64,000 nt of DNA. It comes from Pseudomonas sp. BCA17. GTDB taxonomy: Bacteria > Pseudomonadota > Gammaproteobacteria > Pseudomonadales > Pseudomonadaceae. Both the position numbers and the translations under genes were made by a program. How positions within the stretch are numbered: position 1 is the first letter of the stretch; each line of letters opens with the position of its first letter. Shown piece by piece: positions 1-8,416 of the stretch. A model generated the notes under the pieces. The model ran no database searches, was not told where the DNA came from, and was given only the letters and a program-made list of their open reading frames with translations. The stretch is from contig NZ_SGWI01000008.1 of assembly GCF_004519405.1 (NCBI RefSeq), forward strand, positions 62,001-126,000, written 5' to 3'.

Positions 1-206
1 ACGGAGCCGACGAAGTCGGCCTCTCAGCGGGCTGCTTGCCATTGCTCGGGGACTCTGTATCCCGCCCCCTGAAGGGCGTAATGGAGCCATATAGGGGGAG
101 AGGGCTTTATGGTGAGATGGGCTAGTGGTGCGGATACGGTGTCGTGTTGCAGCTGCTACCATGCTGTTTCAAGGTTTTAATAGGTGCTCTGGTATGAAAC
201 GTCATC

Positions 207-1625
207 TTAATGGCTCGTATTGGCGGCGTTCCTGATGTCGTTCTCATGTTGCTCCAACTGCTCTTTGGCACTTGTATTGAAGACGCCGCAGGCAATCATT
301 TCCTGCGCTTCTTTGGGTCTGCCGTAATATGAGGCTGAAATACTCTTGAGAAGGATATCTGAGTAACGGGCGTCTTCGACATAATCCCCTACATCTCCAG
401 AGATGGTTATTGATCGAGCGCTCATGGATTTGACTGCTGAGAGTGAAAACGGGCTTTCCGGCTTCACCAGTTCATAGTTATGCCTCTGACTCAGTAACTT
501 GGATAGCTCTCGGGCTTGCATGAGCATAAGTTCGGACACTGACTGATTATTGTTTTGTCGAGCCGCTACCAACACATTTGCCTGCATCGACCTTAGCCCC
601 GGAAGAATGAAGTCTCGAAGCGTGAAATAGAATTGGAGCTGCTGAATTTCTGCTTCCTCTGCCGGAGATCGCAACCCCTTTAGTATTTCCGTCGAGACAT
701 CCTGATTCGCGGGTGGGCATAAGGCTCTGTGGCTGCGGATCATTCCGTCTTCAAAGGTCTGCGTCATCATCACAGTGACTAATCCTTGACGGTAATCTTC
801 TTGCAGTAGGCCCAGCAGCTCGTTCAGCTGGTCGAACGCCTGGGCGTTGATCTTGACGCCTGCTTGTTTCACGTGCAGCTCAATAGCCTTCAGCTTTTTC
901 TCCACAGGTACCGTGCAGAACTGCTGGAATTCATACGAAAAGGTAAACACGTTGTTATTCAACGCGCCTAGGCATCGGTCATAAATATCAATCAGCTCTT
1001 CATTGAGTGTGATGAATTCGTCGAGCCCCTTATTCGTGGCGTCGCGTTGCTGAGTTACTTTGTTCTCATAGGAAAAGTACTGATGGACGCCGATGACGCT
1101 TGTCAGCATCAGCGCAGCGGCGAGTCCAGCACGAAACGCCCAGTGCCGGCTGGATACGTTTGGCTTGAAGTGAGGATAGAAAGCGTCTTGGATGTCTTTG
1201 TGTTGACGGATAAGATTTTCGATTGAGTGCCAGCCCCATATCTCGACAGCGCAGTGATTCGTCGCTTGGCGCTGCTCGGTGATTATCAGTGCATGGTCGA
1301 TCAATTTCCGGTCATGCGGCCCCGTGGTCAGCACCAAGAACAGATCGATTTCGTGGGGAAACGTTGCCGTTTCCGCCACAGCATCATCTAAGCCTTTAGG
1401 CGTTAGGGGTTTTCCATAACTACCGCTGCGTCCTTTGCATTGGATAGCGATCAGGCGACCATCATCCAGCCGGCAGTAAGCATCAACGCCGTCTTGTCTT
1501 TGGCCACCGCGGCCGTACGAATCGAAACGCTTACCGTATAGCGTGGACATCAATGCCTCACAGAGGCGTTCGAATTGCTGCCAGTCGGCAGGAATGTTGT
1601 AGCTGGCTGCGTGAGGAGCGGTCAT
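207..1625 (-). CDS. Mrr-like endonuclease domain protein with one membrane segment
   Basis: No full-length family is recognised. Residues about 10-150 look like a PD-(D/E)XK/Mrr-type nuclease fold: a QDGVD motif (D45, D48) is followed by IAIQCKG (Q62, K64), the usual D...QxK core of Mrr-like restriction enzymes. Residues about 163-184 are one hydrophobic segment. The remaining 290 residues are helical, charged and unidentified. I start at the ATG at 1625 (MTAPHAAS); the frame stays open upstream, but those codons look non-coding. Base composition is lower than the core (28 G+C in one sampled 60-base line), so the gene was probably acquired. It stands alone with no partner gene in view. A membrane-anchored nuclease or phage-defence effector is plausible but is inference only. 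Confidence 0.7.
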   Translation of the reverse strand: MTAPHAASYNIPADWQQFERLCEALMSTLYGKRFDSYGRGGQRQDGVDAYCRLDDGRLIAIQCKGRSGSYGKPLTPKGLDDAVAETATFPHEIDLFLVLTTGPHDRKLIDHALIITEQRQATNHCAVEIWGWHSIENLIRQHKDIQDAFYPHFKPNVSSRHWAFRAGLAAALMLTSVIGVHQYFSYENKVTQQRDATNKGLDEFITLNEELIDIYDRCLGALNNNVFTFSYEFQQFCTVPVEKKLKAIELHVKQAGVKINAQAFDQLNELLGLLQEDYRQGLVTVMMTQTFEDGMIRSHRALCPPANQDVSTEILKGLRSPAEEAEIQQLQFYFTLRDFILPGLRSMQANVLVAARQNNNQSVSELMLMQARELSKLLSQRHNYELVKPESPFSLSAVKSMSARSITISGDVGDYVEDARYSDILLKSISASYYGRPKEAQEMIACGVFNTSAKEQLEQHENDIRNAANTSH

Positions 1626-1772
1626 TGAACAATTGGTCTCGTAGGTTGAGCGCGGTGTTCGGCAGTACAAAGGCTGTAGATGGCCTTTGGCCGGCGCTCA
1701 GTGAGTCTACGGCAGGTGATGGATCGCGTTCATCCCAAGTCAGTGTCAATGCTCATAGGGAGTATCGCCTAC

Positions 1773-1793
1773 GGGCGACGGGCGACGGGCGAC
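1773..1793. repeat. Three tandem copies of GGGCGAC
   Basis: Seven-base units occupy 1773-1779, 1780-1786 and 1787-1793 without interruption. They lie upstream of the accessory nuclease gene and outside any convincing gene. Confidence 0.8.
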
Positions 1794-1808
1794 GCTGAAA
1801 CGAGCAAA

Positions 1809-1848
1809 ATGTAAACAACCCGCCCCGTTGCAGGGGGCTTATTTACAT
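1809..1848. repeat. Nested inverted repeat
   Basis: Outer arms ATGTAAA (1809-1815) and TTTACAT (1842-1848) enclose inner G/C-rich arms GCCCC and GGGGC around GTTGCA. There is no following T-tract in either direction, so it is not a simple terminator. It could be a small folded RNA or a mobile-element end. Confidence 0.45.
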
Positions 1849-1966
1849 CTTTTCTGTTCGGAGATCGTTATGTGCGTCCAACTCCTTGATTTTCAAAGGG
1901 TATGCGACCTGTTTACGCTCTCCATGTATACAGAACCGTTCTAAGGTCTAAAGACCCGGAACAAGC

Positions 1967-2003
1967 AAAACCCCCGATGGCTAAACCCTCGGGGGTTTTT
2001 TAT
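1967..2003. terminator. Bidirectional Rho-independent terminator
   Basis: An 11-bp perfect stem (AAAACCCCCGA against TCGGGGGTTTT) has an A-tract on the left and a T-tract on the right, so it can act on both strands. It sits just past the stop of the LysR gene and would end that leftward transcript. Confidence 0.85.
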
Positions 2004-2012
2004 TGCCGCTGA

Positions 2013-2921
2013 TCACGCATCCATCGACGCCGCCGTCACCACCATCTCTTTGAACCGGCGCAATACCGCCGAACCGTCACCGATTCGCGTCGCCAGATGC
2101 AACGGCGCGACTAGGCTCCGGCACTCTGTCAGCTCTCGGTAGACGATGCCGTCGCCCCGCAACCGCTGCATCGACGCCGGCACAATCGACACCCCAAGCC
2201 CCGCCGCCACCAGGCTCAATGTTGCGGTCATGCGCGGCGCTTCCTGGACCACCTGTGGGCTGAAGCCAGCCTCACGACAAGCCACCAGGATCGCGTCATA
2301 TAGCCCCAACCCCACGCGACGGCGATAAAGCACAAAGGACTCGGTCGCCAAGGCCGCCAATGGCAGGGGCGATGCGGAGTCGATTGCCAAGGGGTGGTCC
2401 GTCGGCAGCGCCAGCAGCATGGGCTCCACCAGAATCGGTTCGTCCTGCAGCGACGGCGCCCCGCTGAGCGGCGAACGGATAAACGCCGCATCGAGTTTCT
2501 CGTGCACCAATGCATCCAGTAGTTCGCCGGTGCCGGCTTCCTCCAGCACGACTGAAACGCCGACAAAGGTTTCGCGAAACAGCCGCAATACGCTGGGTAC
2601 AAATGGATGCAGGGCAGCAGAGCTGGTGAAACCAATGGCCAGGCGGCCACGTTCACCGCGCGCGGCACGCTGCACCACATCGGCCAACCCCTCAGCCTGG
2701 GCCAGTATTTCCCGTGCCTCGTCCAACAAGGCCAGGCCAGCAGTGGTGGGGCGCACACCACGTGGCAGGCGTTCCATCAGGCTCACACCCAGTTCGGCCT
2801 CAAGGCTTTGCAACATCCGCGTCAAGGGTGGTTGCTGCATGCCCAGGCGTTCGGCGGCTCGGGTGATATAGCCTTCTTCGGCGATGGCGACAAAGGCTTT
2901 AAGCTGGCGCAGTTCCAACAT
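2013..2921 (-). CDS. LysR-family transcriptional regulator
   Basis: The N-terminal winged helix-turn-helix (MLELRQLKAFVAIAEEG, then AAERLGMQQPPLTRMLQSLE) and the periplasmic-binding-like effector domain are typical of LysR proteins of about 300 residues; this one has 302. The start is set at the ATG at 2921, because the upstream in-frame extension lacks the conserved family start. The helix-turn-helix with QQPPLTR resembles regulators of aromatic-acid or tricarboxylate genes. It is divergent from the trans-aconitate methyltransferase gene with about 100 bp between them, so that shared region probably contains its operator. The effector cannot be deduced. Confidence 0.9.
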   Translation of the reverse strand: MLELRQLKAFVAIAEEGYITRAAERLGMQQPPLTRMLQSLEAELGVSLMERLPRGVRPTTAGLALLDEAREILAQAEGLADVVQRAARGERGRLAIGFTSSAALHPFVPSVLRLFRETFVGVSVVLEEAGTGELLDALVHEKLDAAFIRSPLSGAPSLQDEPILVEPMLLALPTDHPLAIDSASPLPLAALATESFVLYRRRVGLGLYDAILVACREAGFSPQVVQEAPRMTATLSLVAAGLGVSIVPASMQRLRGDGIVYRELTECRSLVAPLHLATRIGDGSAVLRRFKEMVVTAASMDA

Positions 2922-3022
2922 TGGGATACTTTTCAGGTATGGGAGGGCGTCAATCCTGGCATTTGTTCTCATGGCTCACAAGAATTAGGCTGTAGCCAAC
3001 CTCAAGAAGAAGGAAAGCCGCG

Positions 3023-3784
3023 ATGACCTGGTCAGCCAAGCAGTACACGATGTTCGAACAGCAGCGTACACGTCCGGTGCGTGACCTAGTTGCGGCTATT
3101 CCCAATACTGAAGTGCGCAATGCCATCGACCTGGGCTGCGGCCCCGGCAACTCTACTGAGGTCCTGGCCGAGCGCTTTCCGCATGCCCACGTGACCGGCA
3201 TGGACAGCTCCGATGACATGCTGGCCGATGCGCGTAATCGGCTACCAACGCTGAACTTCGAGCGGTCGGATATCGGCGATTGGAAACCTGCGCAAACCTT
3301 TGATGTGATTTTGGCTAACGCATCCCTGCAGTGGCTGCCGGACCACGCCACGCTTTACCCGCATTTGATTCATCAACTGGCGCCCGGCGGCACGTTGGCG
3401 GTGCAGACACCGGATAACCTCGACGAACCCGCTCACCGGCTTGCTCGCGAGGTCGCTGCCGATGGCCCGTGGGCGTCGCGGATCGGCACGGTCAAACACA
3501 ATGAGCGCCATACCGCGAGCTACTACTACGAGCTGCTGAGCAAACACTGCAGCACCGTCGATGTGTGGCGCACCACCTACCAGCATCCGTTGGCGGATCA
3601 CGCCGCAGTGGTGGAATGGTTCAAGGCTTCAGCCCTGAGGCCCTTCCTCGCACCTTTGACTGAGGGTGAAAGGGCTGACTTCCTACAGCAATACAAGACG
3701 CGGATCACTCAGGCTTACCCAGCCCTGGGCGATGGCACCGTACTGCTGCCATTCCCGCGCCTGTTCATTATCGCGACCCGCTGA
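3023..3784 (+). CDS. tam: Trans-aconitate 2-methyltransferase
   Basis: A 253-residue class I SAM-dependent methyltransferase of the Tam family (E. coli Tam has 252). Motif I is IDLGCGPGNSTEVL near residue 36, followed by an acidic strand GMDSSDDML and the motif LANASLQWLPDH typical of Tam. The enzyme methylates trans-aconitate, a by-product that inhibits aconitase, in the cytoplasm. The start ATG follows a GAAGGA ribosome-binding site. The divergent LysR gene may regulate it. The specific substrate rests on family similarity. Confidence 0.88.
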   Translation: MTWSAKQYTMFEQQRTRPVRDLVAAIPNTEVRNAIDLGCGPGNSTEVLAERFPHAHVTGMDSSDDMLADARNRLPTLNFERSDIGDWKPAQTFDVILANASLQWLPDHATLYPHLIHQLAPGGTLAVQTPDNLDEPAHRLAREVAADGPWASRIGTVKHNERHTASYYYELLSKHCSTVDVWRTTYQHPLADHAAVVEWFKASALRPFLAPLTEGERADFLQQYKTRITQAYPALGDGTVLLPFPRLFIIATR

Positions 3785-3805
3785 CGTGGCAACGCCAAGT
3801 GGCGG

Positions 3806-4369
3806 TCAGGCCGCCGCCGCTTGCGCCTCCAAGTACTCATCCGCCGACAGCACGCTTGCATAACCAAATGCCAGTGAAGCCATATAGGCCCCATGCACCT
3901 GCGCCGCTGGAATCACCTGGCCATTGAACTCCAGGTCCCGCGTCGCACACGCATCATGAATCACCGTGACCTTGTACCCCAGGTCCGCCGCCGCCCGCAC
4001 CACGCCGTCGATGCACATATGGCTCATGCTGCCGACCACCACCAGATCGGTGATACTGCGCTGCTCCAGCAGGGTGCGCAGGTGGGTCCCGCGAAATGCA
4101 TTCACAAAATGTTTGAGTACCACGGGCTCGCTGCCCTCGTTCAACACTTTGGTATGCAGGTGGGCACCTTCAGAGCCCGGAGTGAAGAACGGTGCGTCAT
4201 CGGAGGTGAACTCATGGCGCACATGAATCACCGCATCGCCTTTCTGGCGAAACGCCTGCAGCACGTGTGCGGCCTTGTCTGCGGCGGCATCCACGCCATC
4301 AAGCGGCCATTTGCCTTGAGGGAAGTAGTCGTTCTGGATATCGATTAGGATGAGCGCTTGCTTGACCAT
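3806..4369 (-). CDS. Isochorismatase-family cysteine hydrolase
   Basis: A 187-residue cysteine hydrolase. The catalytic triad is visible as D10 (LIDIQNDY), K86 (VVLKHFVNAF) and C119 (GSMSHMCIDG). The ATG at 4369 is the natural start; the frame runs far upstream, but that part is the shadow of the genes on the other strand. It is convergent with tam and divergent from a GlxA-type regulator 100 bp away. DJ-1/AraC regulators next to such hydrolases commonly control them, so an inducible detoxification or catabolic amidase-like role is inferred. The substrate is unknown. Confidence 0.9.
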   Translation of the reverse strand: MVKQALILIDIQNDYFPQGKWPLDGVDAAADKAAHVLQAFRQKGDAVIHVRHEFTSDDAPFFTPGSEGAHLHTKVLNEGSEPVVLKHFVNAFRGTHLRTLLEQRSITDLVVVGSMSHMCIDGVVRAAADLGYKVTVIHDACATRDLEFNGQVIPAAQVHGAYMASLAFGYASVLSADEYLEAQAAAA

Positions 4370-4468
4370 GTGTGTCGCCTCGCGAGATGGGGTTGATGGG
4401 CCCATTATCTTAACTGGCGCCCGCCCCCGGGATTGGCTGCACCGACAATAACAGGGGGAAAACTGACA

Positions 4469-5428
4469 ATGGTGGTGGTTGAGCTCGGCGTGTTGATCTA
4501 CCCAGGTGCGCAACTGGCGGCTGTGCATGGTCTGACTGACCTGTTCGGTGTGGCCAACCGCATCGCCGCCGACTATCAATCCGCGCAATTGCCACGGCTG
4601 CGGGTCAGCCACTGGCAGGTGGATGCGACAGGCACACCGATACGCGTGTTCAGCAGCCATCCCGGTCCCGATCAACCGATGATGGCCGTACTGGTACCCC
4701 CGTCGATAGGCGAGTTCACCGAAGACCAGGCGCCCCCGGCATTGCTGGAATGGATTCGTCAGCAACACGCGGCAGGTGCGGTGCTGGGCGGCGTGTGTAT
4801 CGGCTCGATCATGCTGGCATGCAGTGGGTTGCTGGATGGGCGCAGTGCTACCACCCACTGGTCGTCCGCCAAATCCTTCGCGGCCCGTTACCCCGCCGTA
4901 CGCCTGGAGGCGGATAAACCCATCGTCGATGATGGCGACCTGATCACGACCGCTGGCTTGATGGCCTGGTCCGAACTCGGCCTGCGCCTGGTCGATCGCC
5001 TGATGGGCCCGAGCATCGCAGCCGACACGGCACGTTTTCTGGTGATCGAGCACAGTGACAGTGCCAGCCAGTGCGGCAGCAACTTCGCGCCCATTCTCGG
5101 CCACGGTGACGCTGCCATTCTCAAGGCTCAGCACTGGCTGCAGGTCAGCGGGGCGGTGGACGTTTCCGTGGCGGCGATGGCTCAGGAGGCGGGGCTGGAA
5201 GAGCGTACGTTCCTGCGGCGTTTTCGCAGCGCCACGGGCTTGAAACCCACCGAATACTGCCAGCACCTGCGTGTGGGCAAGGCGCGGCAGATGCTGGAGT
5301 TCACCAACGCGACCGTCGACCATATCGCCTGGACCGTGGGTTATCAGGACCCCAGTGCGTTCCGCGCGCCCTTCAAGAAAATCACCGGTCTGGCACCCAG
5401 TGAATACCGCAGCCGCTTTGGCGTTTGA
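4469..5428 (+). CDS. GlxA-family AraC-type regulator
   Basis: 319 residues. An N-terminal DJ-1/PfpI-like domain (about 1-185, nucleophile-elbow-like GGVCIGS) is followed by two AraC helix-turn-helix motifs (about 215-315), ending with the signature VGYQDPSAFRAPFKKITGLAPSEYRSRF. The ATG at 4469 is preceded by AGGGGGA; a TTG further upstream is less likely. It is divergent from the cysteine hydrolase gene and probably regulates it. The ligand is not predictable. Confidence 0.9.
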   Translation: MVVVELGVLIYPGAQLAAVHGLTDLFGVANRIAADYQSAQLPRLRVSHWQVDATGTPIRVFSSHPGPDQPMMAVLVPPSIGEFTEDQAPPALLEWIRQQHAAGAVLGGVCIGSIMLACSGLLDGRSATTHWSSAKSFAARYPAVRLEADKPIVDDGDLITTAGLMAWSELGLRLVDRLMGPSIAADTARFLVIEHSDSASQCGSNFAPILGHGDAAILKAQHWLQVSGAVDVSVAAMAQEAGLEERTFLRRFRSATGLKPTEYCQHLRVGKARQMLEFTNATVDHIAWTVGYQDPSAFRAPFKKITGLAPSEYRSRFGV

Positions 5429-5599
5429 ATCGTGCAGAACGCCCCGGCACCCACGCAACGTCGTGCAGAATGAAGCAGGCCAACTGCTATCGTTTTTTCG
5501 GCAACTGCTTGATTTAAAAACTGTCCTTCCCGAAAGAGCCTTGGCCTGATCCCTGCAACCTCCCTTGCACACACATGGCGCAATGGCCCAGGGGGACGC

Positions 5600-6709
5600 A
5601 TGACCCTGACTCAACGCAAGAATCTGGTAGTCGCTCATTCCGTACGCGAAGGGGCGCCGTTGCATGAGGTGCAAACCAACCGCGTTTTGGCACGCTGGCT
5701 GGCGCAGGTTCTGGAGCTGCCATTCGGCGGCAGCTACGACGCCGGGTTGCATGCCGGCCAAGCGCTGTATCTTTTGCCTACGCAGACCCTGGTCGGACAG
5801 GCGCAGGCCCGCGCGCTCAACGTCCAAGGCCCGCAGGATTTGTGGGGCGGCTACGTCGACCACGATTTCATCTGCACCAAAGCCATCACTCACGGTGTGC
5901 TCGGCCCGCAAGCCAAGGTTCCCGAAGGTTGGTCGGCACAGTTCTGCGAACGTGTGCGAACGGTCGTGCTGGATGGCTTGAGCGTCTTCGCCCTGGAAGA
6001 TGCCCGAACCGCGGCCACGCGCTTGCTGTACAGCGGGCCTATTCGCATGAAACCGGTGCACGCCTGCGCGGGCCGTGGCCAGGAAGTTATCCACAGCGTG
6101 GATGAGTTCGACGCGGTGCTGGCACGACCTGACGCCGCGCAACGCTTCAACGACGGTGTGGTGCTGGAGCAGGACCTGCGCGACGTGGTCACCCATAGCG
6201 TCGGCCAGAGCTTTATCGGCGGTCACGTGTTGAGCTACTGCGGCGAGCAATACCTGACAAAAGACGGGCAGGGGGAAGACGTGTACGGCGGCTCCAACCT
6301 GCTGGTGGTGCCCGGAGACTACGACGACTTGCTGCAGTTGGAACTGTCCGCCGATGTGCGCGAAGCCATCGAGCAAGCCAGGGTATTCGACGCGGCTGCC
6401 GATGAAGCATACCCAAGTTTTTATGCATCACGGCGCAACTACGATATCGCCCAGGGCCTGGACAACGACGGCCAGCGTCGCAGCGGTGTGCTCGAACAAT
6501 CCTGGCGCATGGGCGGGGCCAGCAGCGCAGAAGTGGCAGCCCTGCAGACGTTTATCAACAGCCCTGGCCTGCGTGCTGTCCGTGTGTCCTCGGTGGAAAC
6601 CTACGAGGACTTAATGCTGCCCGCCGGTGCCATCGAGGTGTATCGCGGCCCGGCGCAAACCAGCGAATTTCTTCTCAAGTACGTAACGGTTGAAGCTTAT
6701 GACGGCTAG
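5600..6709 (+). CDS. DUF3182-family protein
   Basis: A 369-residue soluble protein matching the DUF3182 family of pseudomonads, whose function is not established. Features seen include WGGYVDHDFICTKAITHGVLG, RMKPVHACAGRGQ and a region VLEQDLRDVVTHSVGQ, giving it an ATP-grasp-like look; that resemblance is only an impression. The start follows an AGGGGGA site. Its last codons overlap the next hydrolase gene by 11 bp, so the two are translationally coupled and probably act together. Confidence 0.8.
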   Translation: MTLTQRKNLVVAHSVREGAPLHEVQTNRVLARWLAQVLELPFGGSYDAGLHAGQALYLLPTQTLVGQAQARALNVQGPQDLWGGYVDHDFICTKAITHGVLGPQAKVPEGWSAQFCERVRTVVLDGLSVFALEDARTAATRLLYSGPIRMKPVHACAGRGQEVIHSVDEFDAVLARPDAAQRFNDGVVLEQDLRDVVTHSVGQSFIGGHVLSYCGEQYLTKDGQGEDVYGGSNLLVVPGDYDDLLQLELSADVREAIEQARVFDAAADEAYPSFYASRRNYDIAQGLDNDGQRRSGVLEQSWRMGGASSAEVAALQTFINSPGLRAVRVSSVETYEDLMLPAGAIEVYRGPAQTSEFLLKYVTVEAYDG

Positions 6710-7454
6710 AAGCGAAAGCATTGTGATCGAGATTGACGACGAACAGATGAGCGGCACGTTCCTGAGCCCCAAGTCCAAAGTGCCGGGGGTGCTGTTTGTG
6801 CACGGCTGGGGCGGCAGCCAGGAGCGGGACCTTGAACGGGCCAAAGGCATTGCCGGCCTGGGGTGCGTGTGCCTGACGTTCGATCTGCGCGGCCACGCCG
6901 GTACTGGCATCCCCCTGGCCCGCGTTACCCGCGAGGACAACCTGCGCGACCTGCTGGCGGCCTACGACCGGCTACTGTCGCACCCGGCCATCGATACCTC
7001 GGCGGTGGCCGTGGTGGGCACCAGCTACGGCGGGTACCTCGCGGCGATACTCACCTCTTTGCGGCCCGTGCGTTGGCTGGCGCTGCGCGTGCCTGCGCTG
7101 TACCGCGACCAGGAATGGCTCAAGCCCAAACGCGAACTGGATAAGGCCGACTTGATGGACTACCGCAGTACCCTGGTTCACGCCGAAACCAATCGCGCCC
7201 TGCACGCCTGTTCGGTGTTTACCGGAGATGTGCTGATTGTCGAATCGGAAACCGATGACCATGTCCCCCATGCCACGATCATGAGCTACCGCGCGGCGTG
7301 TCAGCACACCCATTCCCTGACGCATCGCATCATCGACGGTGCCGACCATTCCCTCAGCGATCCGGTGTCCCAGCAGGCCTACACCTCCATTCTGGTGGAC
7401 TGGGTGACCGAGATGGTGGTGGGCGAACGGTTGAGCATCATCCAGTCCCGCTGA
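6699..7454 (+). CDS. Alpha/beta hydrolase
   Basis: A 251-residue serine hydrolase of the dienelactone/S9-like type. It shows the oxyanion segment FVHGWGGSQE, nucleophile elbow GTSYGG (S109), an acid in VESETDDHVP and the catalytic histidine in IDGADHSLSD. The ATG at 6699 overlaps the DUF3182 stop by 11 bp; an upstream in-frame TTG is less likely. No signal peptide is seen. Substrate unknown; the coupling to DUF3182 is the only clue. Confidence 0.88.
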   Translation: MTARSESIVIEIDDEQMSGTFLSPKSKVPGVLFVHGWGGSQERDLERAKGIAGLGCVCLTFDLRGHAGTGIPLARVTREDNLRDLLAAYDRLLSHPAIDTSAVAVVGTSYGGYLAAILTSLRPVRWLALRVPALYRDQEWLKPKRELDKADLMDYRSTLVHAETNRALHACSVFTGDVLIVESETDDHVPHATIMSYRAACQHTHSLTHRIIDGADHSLSDPVSQQAYTSILVDWVTEMVVGERLSIIQSR

Positions 7455-7459
7455 AGCGT

Positions 7460-8416
7460 TCACGCGGGTGTTTTCTTGACCCTGAGCGCTTTGGCCTTGG
7501 CTTCCACGCCGAGGTACATCATCAGTGCGATCAGCAGCGGCACAATGAAATAGATGGCCCGATAGGCAATCAACCCGGCCAGCAAGCTGCCCCGTGACGC
7601 CTCGTGCTGCAACAGCGCGATAAACACTGCCTCCAGTACACCCAGGCCGGCCGGTATATGAGTGAGCACCCCGGCAATTGCACTGATCAGCAGCACGCCC
7701 AGTACCAGTGGATAGTCAAGTTTGGCCGGCAGCAAGGTGAAGATCACTGCGGCCATCAGCGACCAGTTCAACGCCCCCAGCATCAGTTGCAAGCACGCCA
7801 TGCGCAAGGACGGCAGGTTGATTTCCATGCCGCGGATCGTCCAGGCACGCTTTTTTGAATACTGGCAGGCCGCCAGATAACCGATGCTGACCAGCACCAA
7901 CACCGCACCAATGCCCTGCAATGCACTGCTGCTGACTTTCCAGCCGGGCGGCATCGTCACCAGACCGCTGCTGAAGATCACCCCGGCGATCGCCATGTAG
8001 CCGAACCAATTGGTCGCCAGGCTCAGCCCGAGGATCTTGGCGATATTGTGGGTGCTCACCCCCAGGCGCGAATACAGCCGATAGCGCATGGCGATGCCGC
8101 CGACCCACGCACTCAGGTTGAGGTTGAAGGCGTAGCTGATGATCCCCACCGGCAGGATCTGCTTCCACCCCAGGGGTTGGCGGATATAGGTGCGGCCGAT
8201 CAGGTCGAAGCTGGCGTAGACCAGGAAACTGCACAGCGTCAGCGCGCTCGCGATGACCAATGTGCGCACCTTGAAGTCGCTCAGGGTCTGTATCACTTCG
8301 TTCCAATCGATACGCCGCGCGAGCAGGGTGAACAGAACGATCAGCAACAGGAAGAAGGCGATGGTCAGCGGTTTTTTCCAGCGCTTGAACCGTGAGCCTT
8401 GGGTATCAGGTGTCAT
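7460..8416 (-). CDS. ybhN: YbhN-type lysylphosphatidylglycerol synthase TM-domain protein
   Basis: A 318-residue inner-membrane protein with about eight hydrophobic segments, matching the flippase-like domain also found in MprF (UPF0104). Visible family features are NLNLSAWVGGIAMRYRLYSRLG and a late HIPAGLGVLEAVF motif. It is the last gene of a three-gene operon, overlapping clsB by 11 bp, and the order ybhP-clsB-ybhN is the same as in E. coli. A role in moving or supporting phospholipids made by ClsB is inferred. The ATG at 8416 is preferred over an earlier in-frame codon. Confidence 0.88.
   Translation of the reverse strand: MTPDTQGSRFKRWKKPLTIAFFLLLIVLFTLLARRIDWNEVIQTLSDFKVRTLVIASALTLCSFLVYASFDLIGRTYIRQPLGWKQILPVGIISYAFNLNLSAWVGGIAMRYRLYSRLGVSTHNIAKILGLSLATNWFGYMAIAGVIFSSGLVTMPPGWKVSSSALQGIGAVLVLVSIGYLAACQYSKKRAWTIRGMEINLPSLRMACLQLMLGALNWSLMAAVIFTLLPAKLDYPLVLGVLLISAIAGVLTHIPAGLGVLEAVFIALLQHEASRGSLLAGLIAYRAIYFIVPLLIALMMYLGVEAKAKALRVKKTPA

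Larger units (their letters stand above)
1626..2012. other. 387-bp intergenic region
   Basis: No convincing gene is seen. It contains a three-copy heptamer repeat, a long nested inverted repeat and a strong bidirectional terminator, listed separately. The left part presumably carries the promoter of the accessory nuclease gene. It may be the junction between accessory DNA on the left and core DNA on the right, but no duplicated attachment site could be identified because the other end lies outside the window. Confidence 0.5.

Noticed and set aside
1-206. A feature at the left window edge
   Set aside because: Only a small hairpin GCCGAC-GAA-GTCGGC (6-20) is seen; no gene or element end can be supported.
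3806-6376. An 856-codon minus-strand open frame
   Set aside because: Only its last 187 codons (to 4369) are a real gene. The rest mirrors the GlxA-type regulator and DUF3182 genes on the plus strand and has no family pattern.
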